From: Hyalangium gracile | Lineage (GTDB): Bacteria > Myxococcota > Myxococcia > Myxococcales > Myxococcaceae | NCBI RefSeq assembly: GCF_020103725.1 | Contig: NZ_JAHXBG010000020.1 | Coordinates: 151,400 to 215,399, forward strand | Length of the DNA stretch: 64,000 nt | Reading direction: 5' to 3' | In this document: piece after piece, positions 57,501 through 64,000 of the stretch | How positions within the stretch are numbered: the first letter of the stretch is position 1 | Layout: every line of letters starts with the position of its first letter | Notes under the pieces: generated by a model | What the model was told of the DNA's origin: nothing | What the model saw: the letters and a program-made list of their open reading frames with translations, nothing else | The model's database searches: none | Translations under genes and position numbers: made by a program

Positions 57501-58468
57501 TCGGCGACCCGGGAGGCGTCGTCGAGGAGATCGAGGGTCGTGTCGACGAGCGCGAGCGAGTGGACGCAGGCGCGTTGCCGGGTGCCGCAGTTGCACTCCA
57601 CCCGGCCCTCGAAGCCTCCGGGGAACGTCAGCCGGGCCAGGACGCCGACGGTGCCGTAGTCCGGGCCTGCGCGGACGACGCGGTCGCGGTCCTTCCACGT
57701 GAGCGAGCACGTGACCGCATCGAAGCTCCAGGTCGCGGCGGCCCGCCGCTTGCGTGAGAGCGGAGACGCGTGAGGACGGAGCGTGCGGCGGACGTCGAGC
57801 AGGCGGGTCCACAGTGGAGCGAGCGCCGCATCCGGGAGGGACTCCCGACGTGCAGCCTCCTCGGAGAGCGCCCGCTCCACCGAGCTCGCCTCCTGCTGCA
57901 GGTAGGCCCACGTCGCCTCGGTGAGCGCCGTCTCCAGGCCACTCCCGCGTGCGCCGCCGTGGCGAAGCGCGCCTTCCCTGGAGCCGACATCACGGAGGGC
58001 CAGCCCATTGAGTGCATGGCGCAGCCCCTGGCGCCGCGCCTCATTGAGGGGCAGGTCCGAGAGGAGGACTTCGGCGGAGACCGCGAGTGCGTGCCGGACC
58101 TGGTGGGCTTCCGCCCAGCGCTCCATGTCGTTGCGCGTGGCGAACGGCCCTTCGCGTGAGCTGGTGGCGGTGCCGTTCGTCGGCTCGAGCGCCGAGCCGT
58201 TCCGAGCGAGGAACGCGAGGCTGAGCGCGACGGCGTGCTTGCAGACCGCTTCGCGGACCGGACACGTGCAGTGGCCCACGAGGGTGCCGCTGGGAGCCAT
58301 GACGCGGACGCGGTACTGCGCCGTGCCGACGACGAGGCCATCGAGTGCGCCGTTCTCGAGGACGTAGGAGAGGACACGACCCTCACGCCAGTACGCTTCA
58401 CCGCGAGCGAAGGCACTTCCGGCGGTCGCGCGGAGGTTCTCGGCGGTGAGCAGCGTGGACAGCGACAT
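54596..58468 (-). CDS. SWIM zinc-finger SNF2/HepA-type helicase
   Basis: A 1290-residue DNA-dependent ATPase. The N-terminus has a SWIM zinc finger (Cys67, Cys69, Cys76, His78) and a second C-x-C-x6-C-x-H site near residue 295. The SNF2 core is at about 800-1260: motif I DDMGLGKT (about 837), the DEAQ box (about 931), SGTPLENHLGELWSL, then the C-terminal lobe with LVFSQFTSHLELV, LISLKAGGTGINL and ATDRAHRIGQ. All motifs are present. Such proteins remodel protein-DNA complexes or act in stress and defence. Start ATG 58468 is followed by MSLSTLL. Confidence 0.93.
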   Translation of the reverse strand: MSLSTLLTAENLRATAGSAFARGEAYWREGRVLSYVLENGALDGLVVGTAQYRVRVMAPSGTLVGHCTCPVREAVCKHAVALSLAFLARNGSALEPTNGTATSSREGPFATRNDMERWAEAHQVRHALAVSAEVLLSDLPLNEARRQGLRHALNGLALRDVGSREGALRHGGARGSGLETALTEATWAYLQQEASSVERALSEEAARRESLPDAALAPLWTRLLDVRRTLRPHASPLSRKRRAAATWSFDAVTCSLTWKDRDRVVRAGPDYGTVGVLARLTFPGGFEGRVECNCGTRQRACVHSLALVDTTLDLLDDASRVAEARNVAAELLSPSWARALKELELFEVEVTKPRASIEVWWCIEHELGTQTVSPLVKKQTRRGTWSPGARMTAARLLEDHRELLSETDLQVAEHLASWAPASRSAGTYPSRAFLALVGHPRVVLELRPEEPLEVKRAPLGFTALPADNHIRLEPSIDGERFNPKLLGAMLRSFSPGEPLLAVDEQRRRCLLIDVNEDARRIWNVLEKHGDQFPPESHEQLLERLSRLEARLPLVVPPTLKGRELQTEMVTVVRLRLLPDVSLELELLVRPGPGAPLFHPGVGPRDVLLSRDGERGYVRRQLLREEERARAAISSLPLGEAEEGPTFCFRMGDTESALQLVAALRKPPQGLEVEWVDEKPFIVSSVGPEALTVKVERKRDWFGIEGELKVEAGRLELAVLLDAARRQKRFVRFDSHRWVELSDILRQRLLAVADHTFLGKNRVELSPGAVPAITALRDAGADVEAAPAWRLLTERLAASLSLKPKPPAALGTTLRDYQVEGHAWLSRVAAWGAGACLADDMGLGKTVQALALLLDRARLGPALVLAPTSVAFNWVQEMQRFAPSLRPVLYAEQADRVKCLAKLKKNDVLIVSYGLLVRDAASLSAVSFATLIVDEAQALKNPTTRRARAARQLNAGFRAALSGTPLENHLGELWSLFAVVFPGLLGSWDQFRERFASPIERGKDPDASAALSRVIRPFLLRRTKQEVARELPARTEIQVPVALSEEEWALYEDARLAAVAELSTQGKGLRNEQQRFQVLAALTRLRLLASHPRLYDAQSSISSSKMRRLLELLEELRSEGHRALVFSQFTSHLELVQEELKRAGFTYQYLDGATPAATRAKRIQAFQDGEGDLFLISLKAGGTGINLTAADYVIHLDPWWNPAVEDQATDRAHRIGQTRPVTVYRLIARGTIEEQILSLHSDKRALVAGVLEGTDVAARLTTKDLLDLLAGGDTPRERLDDEEESRPRTVH

Positions 58469-58499
58469 GGGGCGCAGACTCTAGCCGCGTCGCGGGTGC

Positions 58500-58539
58500 C
58501 AGGCAGGCTGTTCTGAACGCCCGGGAGGCTGCCTGCCTG
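58500..58539. repeat. inverted repeat with CTGC tetranucleotide array
   Basis: CAGGCAGGC at 58500-58508 pairs with GCCTGCCTG at 58531-58539 around a 22-base loop. The right arm is part of a CTGC array. The site is 32 bases upstream of the helicase start, so it could affect its transcription. It resembles the GGCA array at 38475-38496. Confidence 0.55.
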
Positions 58540-58621
58540 CCTGCGCCGTCCAGGCCCCAGGGGCTCCGCGAGGTCGCGAGCTTCTGGGATTCCGGAGTAG
58601 GGGGCCTGTCGGTCGCGGTCT

Positions 58622-58653
58622 CCCCGAACTGGTACTACAAGCAGACCAGTTCG
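58622..58653. repeat. dispersed palindromic repeat, copy 4 (diverged)
   Basis: The core reads GAACTGGT-N11-ACCAGTTC, which pairs over eight bases; copies 1-3 pair over seven because the first base is C. The N11 loop (ACTACAAGCAG) keeps the ACA-GCAG part of the others. The GGACCGGTCC flank is lost. It lies between the helicase gene and the truncated DUF3427 gene. Confidence 0.75.
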
Positions 58654-58749
58654 CGCCGTGTCGCTCCCGCCTCCGCGCTTCCGGGCCGCATCGGTAGCGG
58701 ACTGTCGGCAGAGGGCCAATGGCATGAGGCGCCGGGCTACACTCCGGTC

Positions 58750-59260
58750 ATGTCCCTCAAGTTGGTTCCTGGGCTGTACGAGCAGCTCGTCACGGTTCCT
58801 CTAGCCCGTCAGCTCCAGGGCACGCCTTCCGAGTTCGTCCAGCGCGAGGAACTCGACGCCGAGGACTCTGATGTCTTGCTCGCCCGGCATGTTCACGACC
58901 AGGTGCGCCATGCCCTCCGCGCCGTGACGGGAAGCGAAGAGGGACGTGTTGCCCTCGCCCGACAAGTCGCGCTCGTCAATGGCCTCATTGCCCAGCTCGG
59001 TCGGGAGGCGGGCCTGGAGACGGCTGCGCCGGTGGCTGAGGCCCACGAAGTGCTCCTCGCGCTGCTGGAGCGTCCCTCTCATCCCGGGCCACCTCGGCTT
59101 CCGGCACGCCCCGAGGTGCCGCTGAGCGCGAGCGCACTCCTGGTGAACGGCCCGACGCAGCCGCGCATTGGTACCGAGCTCCGACGCGAGCTGGAGTCCG
59201 CCGACGCGGTGGACCTGCTTTGCGCCTTCGTGAAGTGGCAGGGCTTCCGGGTGCAGGAGA
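58750..59260 (+). pseudogene. DUF3427-type helicase, N-terminal fragment cut by inserted DNA
   Basis: About 170 codons from ATG 58750 match the N-terminus of large DEAD/DEAH helicases with a phospholipase-D-like segment and C-terminal DUF3427: LVPGLYEQLVT, LARQVALVNGLI, and ALLVNGPTQPRIGTELRRELESADAVDLLCAFVKW. Family members continue for another 700 or more residues; here similarity stops near base 59260, where base composition drops. The frame then runs on by chance to a stop at 59421 through the antisense of the restriction enzyme gene. It is most likely inactive unless the remainder lies past the window. Confidence 0.75.
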
Positions 59261-59316
59261 CGGAGTTTAAGTGCGAAACTCGAACTCAGCGCCCCACTCA
59301 CGAGAACCTCAAACTG

Positions 59317-62193
59317 TTAGGTACTCTTGGAATTCTCTGCAGCAGTCTCCAGCATCTCTATCTCCTCGTTGGTCATGCCGTAAAGCGCATAAACTTCACG
59401 GTCAATCTGTGCGTCTGTTGAGGTGATTTGACGGTCAATGGCTGTCTGCTCGTGTGGTGTTTGCGCGGAGATTCGCTGGCGTTGAAGCTTAAGCATGTGT
59501 TCGACAAGAGTGACGATGCGATTGTGAGCACCTTGGTCTTTTGTCTGCTGCAACGAAAGCGCTGGCAGAGGTATCTGTGCGACTTGCCGTGCCTGAATCT
59601 CGGAAAAAGCTTTTTTTGACGACTTCAGGAAGGATACATAATAGAAATTTACGAGCTTGGAGTTCAAGATACCAAGCACATATTTGATACTCCAGTCGCA
59701 TGCGGGCTTGGGGCTCACGACAACGATGGTGTTGAGCGCAAATCGCTGGCGATCGTCGAATGCGGCGATGATGCGGTCCCCAACCCGACGCATGAAGATC
59801 TTTTCCGGCAGCAAGAAGATGTCCTCGCGCTTGCAGCTGTGGATCTTGGACAGGTCGAACTTGAAGTAGTTCGGCGAATCGCTAGCAGCGTAGCGCGTGA
59901 TGTGTCTTCCATCAAGAACCATCCGGTGTTTGGATGTCTTGGGGGCTGCGTCTAAACAGGCTGCGCGGTCGTGTTTTAGTGCGATGGCTTGATTGAAGTT
60001 GAGCATGTCCCCCATGCGAAGGGCGCTGGCTTCCATACGTTCTTTGATCTTGGTGGTCTTAACGTCTCCAGGAACGATGAAAGCGGCCTTATAGTTCTTC
60101 GATAGATTTGCTTGATGTGTCGATGATTGTCTGCTGATCGAGCCATTGCTGCTGATCCATCCAAACTGCACGACATTCTTCTGCTGAGAGTGCCTGCCGA
60201 GGACAAGGATGACGGTCTCGACAACAGCTCCAGCGAAAATTTGCCCCTGTGATTGGATGAGAGATTCGATTGATGTTGAGGTGATGAGTCGCTTGCGCAG
60301 TTCCTCATAACCTTCTTGGGTTAGGAGTGTGTTGGGGACGATGAAGGAAATTTTGCCCTCGGGTGACACCAGTTTCCGCGCTTGTTCAATAAAGAAGGCA
60401 AAAGTATTTAGACGTCCGCCAGAGAGGGTGTATCGATGTTTTAGGTAGGAGTTTACCGTGTCTTCCCTGAAGTCTTCCATTGAGAGTTGGACATATGGTG
60501 GATTCCCAATTATTGCGTTAAAACCACCGGCTCGCATAATTTGCGGAAAGCCGCCTGGGCCATCCCAGTCAAAGGCGTTTATGCGAAGGCGAGCATCCAA
60601 GTCCAATTCAGGGATATTGCTTTGGGCGTAGAAATCAGAGGAGACAAGGGAGTTGCCGCATTTGATGTTTTCACTGAGGTCCGGCAGAACGCGCTCGTGG
60701 ATGAGTTCTCGTTGAAGACTTTGTGCGGTTTCTCCTTCAAGCACCTTCAATAGCAAAGAGAGTTTCGTGACCTCGACAGCCTGTGCGTCGATGTCAACGC
60801 CGTAGATGTGGGCCAGCAGGATGCGCTTGCGCTCAGTTGTGGTGAGATGCCAGCCACCACCGGGAGCAGCCATTAGGGCGGGAGCCTTTCCTTTGGACCA
60901 CTTCTGAGGATCGTTTATGCTATACCATTGCTGATACCAGTCAAGCAGGAATTGATAGGCCCCAATGAGAAAGGAGCCTGATCCACAAGCGGGGTCAAGC
61001 ACACGGAGGTGGGCGATGTGTTTCGGCGATTTCCCCTCAATAAGCTTGCGGACGGTCTGCTGGACAATGTGTGTGACAATATAGGTGGGAGTATAATAGA
61101 CGCCACCTGCTTTCCTGACTTCCGGCTTATCCTCCACGACAACTCGGTGGCTGTCGGTGAGGCGAATAACCTTCCCTAGGAATTGCTCATATACTTGGCC
61201 GAGTATGTCGGCGCTGAGCATACGGAACTCATAGGGGCTCTCTGGGTAATAGAGGCCACGAATGATCTGCTTAAGCAGAAGATCATCTACGTTGAGTCTG
61301 AGGGTGAGAGAGTCAGGGGGTTCGTGGCGTCCCTTTTCCGGCTTGAAGTGGAAGAGTCCAGAATTGTATCGGTCATCTGCTTGCTGAAACAGATGTACAA
61401 GATGCGAGTAGATGCCGGGACGGTCAGAAATGCTGTGAAGGCGCTTGTAGTCTTCAATGCCGCGATCTTCGCAGATTCGGAGGAAAACGATACGGTCCAA
61501 AATGCGCTGAACAGCGAAGTTCAGTTCGCGCTGGGTGAGTCCCGGGTTCCGCAGTGCTAGGTTCTTCGCGAGGTCAGCACGCCATCCTTCTATGGTGCCC
61601 AAGAAGTCGGCGTCCACCTCGGCAGTGCCGCGCTTGGTTTTATTGGTGTCGGCAAATTTGTCGAAGGAGCCTTTTAGGATAGCCTCACGCGAGAATATGG
61701 ATTCGATCCAATCCCATTTCTCCGCATACTCGTCAAAGCGGCAGTAGAAGATACGGGCCTTGCTGGCTGGGTCGTCCTGAGAGGGCTTTATACGGCAATC
61801 ATAGACGGCTAGTTCTTCAAAGTCCGTAAGAATTGAGAGTGGGAGTTTTGCGCTCCACGCATAGCGGCGAAGCTGGTAAGCAGGCGAGACGTCCTCTTTG
61901 ATTCGAACGGAAGGCCTCTTGGCCTCCACGAAGAACTTGCGAGTGCCGCCAATCCGGAAACCGTAATCGGGGGCTTTCAATGCTCCTGAGATCTTGACTT
62001 GGTCTTCATGAACAACATCGCGGTAGGCCTCAGCGTAGCCTTGCTCATTGTCCATGTCCCAACCAAGGGCTTTGAAGAATGGGTCAAGGAAATCACGCCG
62101 TAGCTGGGTTTCGTTGTAGGATCCAGTCTTGTAGGCTTCGACATGGTCCCCAAAGCGGGCGACGAGATCGAGAATGGTTGTAGGGGCAGGCAT
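59317..62193 (-). CDS. single-chain restriction-modification enzyme (Eco57I-like)
   Basis: A 958-residue protein joining a nuclease and an adenine-N6 methyltransferase. An N-terminal PD-(D/E)xK site is likely: Asp76 then Glu90-Ala-Lys92 (FFVEAKRP). The methyltransferase has motif I DPACGSGSFLIG (about 400) and NPPY (564-567), followed by a C-terminal target-recognition region. This is the type IIG layout (cut and methylate with one subunit). G+C is clearly lower than the flanks. The ATG at 62193 is chosen; GTG 62199 is alternative. No separate specificity gene is adjacent. It is surely a recent acquisition. Confidence 0.9.
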   Translation of the reverse strand: MPAPTTILDLVARFGDHVEAYKTGSYNETQLRRDFLDPFFKALGWDMDNEQGYAEAYRDVVHEDQVKISGALKAPDYGFRIGGTRKFFVEAKRPSVRIKEDVSPAYQLRRYAWSAKLPLSILTDFEELAVYDCRIKPSQDDPASKARIFYCRFDEYAEKWDWIESIFSREAILKGSFDKFADTNKTKRGTAEVDADFLGTIEGWRADLAKNLALRNPGLTQRELNFAVQRILDRIVFLRICEDRGIEDYKRLHSISDRPGIYSHLVHLFQQADDRYNSGLFHFKPEKGRHEPPDSLTLRLNVDDLLLKQIIRGLYYPESPYEFRMLSADILGQVYEQFLGKVIRLTDSHRVVVEDKPEVRKAGGVYYTPTYIVTHIVQQTVRKLIEGKSPKHIAHLRVLDPACGSGSFLIGAYQFLLDWYQQWYSINDPQKWSKGKAPALMAAPGGGWHLTTTERKRILLAHIYGVDIDAQAVEVTKLSLLLKVLEGETAQSLQRELIHERVLPDLSENIKCGNSLVSSDFYAQSNIPELDLDARLRINAFDWDGPGGFPQIMRAGGFNAIIGNPPYVQLSMEDFREDTVNSYLKHRYTLSGGRLNTFAFFIEQARKLVSPEGKISFIVPNTLLTQEGYEELRKRLITSTSIESLIQSQGQIFAGAVVETVILVLGRHSQQKNVVQFGWISSNGSISRQSSTHQANLSKNYKAAFIVPGDVKTTKIKERMEASALRMGDMLNFNQAIALKHDRAACLDAAPKTSKHRMVLDGRHITRYAASDSPNYFKFDLSKIHSCKREDIFLLPEKIFMRRVGDRIIAAFDDRQRFALNTIVVVSPKPACDWSIKYVLGILNSKLVNFYYVSFLKSSKKAFSEIQARQVAQIPLPALSLQQTKDQGAHNRIVTLVEHMLKLQRQRISAQTPHEQTAIDRQITSTDAQIDREVYALYGMTNEEIEMLETAAENSKST

Positions 62194-62378
62194 GACCACA
62201 AGCTAGCACCAAACGTCCAGCCGCTGTCGACGGAACATCTTCTTGGGCGGCTAGTAGAGTGTCTGACAAGATCGTGAACTGCTTGGGTACTATCTCGGCG
62301 AGGCGAGCCCTGAACACCGACCACGGGCGAAGGCCAGCCCCCTCATGACTATCTCCAAAGACTTCGCGGACACTCCAC

Positions 62379-63992
62379 TAGGAGCTTGTCGGAGAACCCA
62401 CCGGGTAGTGCTTCCCCCGTAGGACGTAGTGTGGTTGATAGGAGGGCATGAGCACCGGCTCGACGAAGGCGCCCGAACAGGGGGCACTGCTGGAGGTGGA
62501 AGCCATTGAGAAGCCCGAGAGGCCGGAGCAGCCGACGGAGGCGAGCGGGCGCTATGTGTCCCCGCGACCGTTCCGGCCGTGGCAGCCGGAGCAGGGGCAG
62601 TTGCTGCCGCAGTACACGCGCCAGGTGCTGGGAGAGAAGCACCTGGCGTGCTTCTTCGCGGACTTGGCCGAGGTGCTGGACTTCAGCCCCATCCTGAAGG
62701 CGTACACGAAGGAGTGCGGGCAGCCGGCCTACCACCCGGTGATGATGACGCTGCTGCTGATGTACGCGTACTCGCGAGGGGTGAGCAGTAGCCGGGAGAT
62801 AGAGCGGCGGTGCGAGACGGACCTGGGGTTCCGGTACCTGAGCGGCGGAGAGAGGCCGGACCACGACACGCTGTGTGCCTTCCGGGTGAGGCACCTGGAG
62901 GCGTTCCGAGCGCTGTTCGTGGATACGCTGCGTGTGGCGCAAGAGGCCGGACTGAAGAAAGTAGGGCACCTGTCGGTGGACGGCACGAAGGTGAAAGCCA
63001 ACGCCAGCAAGCACAAGGCGATGAGCTACGGGAGGATGCAGGAGTCCATCCAGAAGCTGGACGAGCAGGTGAAGCGGTTGTTGGAGGAGGCCGCGGCGCT
63101 GGATGAGCAGGAGCAGGCTCGCTATGGGAAGGGGATCCGAGGCGATGAGCTGCCCGAGGAGCTCACCGACCCTGCGACGCGAGCCGAGAAGCTGAAGCAG
63201 GCGCGCAACCGGCTGGAGGCGGACAAGAAGGTGGCGCTGGCGGTGGAGAAGGAGCAGCGCATCGAGAAGATCCGCAGGGCCCAGCAGGAGTTGGAGGAAG
63301 AGGCACGCCAGAAGGCTCAAGCCCAAGGGGAGAAGGCGGAGGAGGCGGTGGTGGACCCGAAGGCTCAGCGCAACTTCACCGACCCGGAGTCACGCATCAT
63401 GCCTCGGGACGGCAGCTTCCAGCAGTCCTACAACGCGCAGGTGGCGGTGGATGCGGACACGCAGTTCATCCTGGCGCAAGAGGTGGGGCAGAGCCCCAAC
63501 GACGTGAGGCAGTTGGAGCCGATGGTGTCGCAGGTGCAGGCCAACACGGGGCTGGTGCCGGAGCAACTGAGCGCCGACTCGGGCTACTTCTGCCGCGAAG
63601 ACATCGAGAAGGTGCAGGCGATGGGGGTGGAGCCCTTCGTGGCCGTGGGGCGCGCCAAGCATGGCCAGGAGCCGGAGACGGCACCACGAGGACGTATCCC
63701 CAAGGGCCTGAGTTTCAAGGAGCGGATGGGGCGCAAGCTGCGGACGAAGAAGGGAAAGCGAGCGTACGCGCGGCGCAAGGTGACGGCCGAGCCCGTCATC
63801 GGCCAGGTCAAGAACGGAGTGCTCAAGCGCTTCTCGCTGCGGGGGCTGTTCAAGGTGCGCGGGGAGTTCTCCCTGGCGTGCGCGGTCCACAACCTCAAGA
63901 AGCTGTGTAAGCCACCGGTCCTTCCCAGGTCGCACGAGTGCCCTGGGGGTGATACCCCCTGAGTGGTGATGGAAGCGGGATCGACAAGCCTA
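62379..63992 (+). mobile_element. IS1182-type insertion sequence (boundaries approximate)
   Basis: The transposase gene at 62448-63962 is flanked by similar inverted ends: TAGGAGCTTGTCG at 62379-62391 and, on the opposite strand, TAGGCTTGTCG from 63992 to 63982. They match after a two-base gap. No target duplication can be confirmed this close to the window end. The 186 bases before the left end (62194-62378) hold the promoter side of the restriction gene and remnants such as GTGTCTGACAAG that could be an older insertion end; no gene is seen there. Confidence 0.45.
62448..63962 (+). CDS. IS1182-family transposase
   Basis: A 504-residue DDE transposase that looks intact. It has the family's N-terminal block (YHPVMMTLLLMYAYSRGVSSSREIERRCETDLGFRYL), the first acidic residue in SVDGTKVKANASKH, a lysine/glutamate-rich insertion (about 200-300), the second acidic residue in SADSGYF, and a Glu in AEPVIGQVK near the C-terminus. 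ATG 62448 follows AGGAGGGC. Its G+C matches the host rather than the adjacent restriction gene, so it may be a resident element that moved into this hot spot later. Confidence 0.92.
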   Translation: MSTGSTKAPEQGALLEVEAIEKPERPEQPTEASGRYVSPRPFRPWQPEQGQLLPQYTRQVLGEKHLACFFADLAEVLDFSPILKAYTKECGQPAYHPVMMTLLLMYAYSRGVSSSREIERRCETDLGFRYLSGGERPDHDTLCAFRVRHLEAFRALFVDTLRVAQEAGLKKVGHLSVDGTKVKANASKHKAMSYGRMQESIQKLDEQVKRLLEEAAALDEQEQARYGKGIRGDELPEELTDPATRAEKLKQARNRLEADKKVALAVEKEQRIEKIRRAQQELEEEARQKAQAQGEKAEEAVVDPKAQRNFTDPESRIMPRDGSFQQSYNAQVAVDADTQFILAQEVGQSPNDVRQLEPMVSQVQANTGLVPEQLSADSGYFCREDIEKVQAMGVEPFVAVGRAKHGQEPETAPRGRIPKGLSFKERMGRKLRTKKGKRAYARRKVTAEPVIGQVKNGVLKRFSLRGLFKVRGEFSLACAVHNLKKLCKPPVLPRSHECPGGDTP

Positions 63993-64000
63993 CAGTTGCT

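Noticed and set aside
62200..62378. GTGTCTGACAAG end-like motif, possible second insertion element
   Set aside because: No matching opposite end or transposase remnant could be confirmed.

Overview
The window is high-G+C DNA (about 70 percent by eye outside one segment) that looks like a myxobacterium, probably suborder Cystobacterineae. The signs are a DUF2378/TIGR02265-type paralogous protein, a Ser/Thr kinase with C-terminal PEGA-like repeats, many proline-rich lipoproteins and outer-membrane proteins, large propeller histidine kinases, KaiC-like ATPases paired with receivers, and dense gene packing with ATGA/GTGA overlaps. The assignment is by family content; no rRNA or tRNA gene was seen.

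Layout. 1-4179: a 5'-truncated gene, a small membrane protein, two lipoproteins and an EamA transporter. 4301-7507: a propeller sensor kinase. 7685-11548: a phospholipid-transport (Mla/MCE) operon of lipoprotein, permease, ATPase, MCE protein and a second lipoprotein. 11579-13354: an exo/endonuclease/phosphatase-fold lipoprotein and a beta-barrel-like protein. 13758-15643: a double KaiC-domain ATPase overlapping a receiver; a paralogous copy of this pair lies at 29888-31779. 15667-20163: metallophosphatase, alanine racemase behind a sigma-54-like promoter, membrane and secreted proteins, and a lipid A-type acyltransferase. 20480-26135: M1 aminopeptidase, a small secreted protein, and a trypsin-like protease fused to an endonuclease I domain. 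26143-33443: enoyl-CoA hydratase, a haem-oxygenase-like/cupin fusion, a degenerate phosphoribosyltransferase, oligoribonuclease, the second KaiC/receiver pair and a MatB-like acyl-CoA synthetase. 33894-40780: DUF2378 protein, membrane protein, receiver-first histidine kinase, FKBP isomerase, a bacterial GRAS-like methyltransferase-fold protein, CinA-type amidohydrolase and a STAS-like protein.

40811-48910 holds a desaturase operon facing a four-gene operon: an RnfD/NqrB-like membrane domain fused to FG-GAP/ASPIC repeats, a GNAT-like protein, a GH3-family acyl-adenylating enzyme and a Rieske oxygenase. Together they look like an uncharacterised lipid or small-molecule pathway. 48926-54488 holds the PEGA kinase, an unknown anchored protein, and a DUF1521 protein (family with a metal-induced self-cleaving domain, known from type III effectors) next to a SycD/LcrH-like TPR chaperone, a likely secreted substrate and chaperone pair. 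A strong hairpin separates this pair from a convergent SWIM/SNF2 helicase.

The right end (about 59260-64000) is accessory DNA. A lower-G+C single-chain restriction-modification enzyme follows directly after a DUF3427-type helicase gene cut off near codon 170, and an IS1182-type transposase follows. A dispersed repeat with two palindromes occurs four times between genes (20220-20281, 20291-20334, 33646-33703, 58622-58653).
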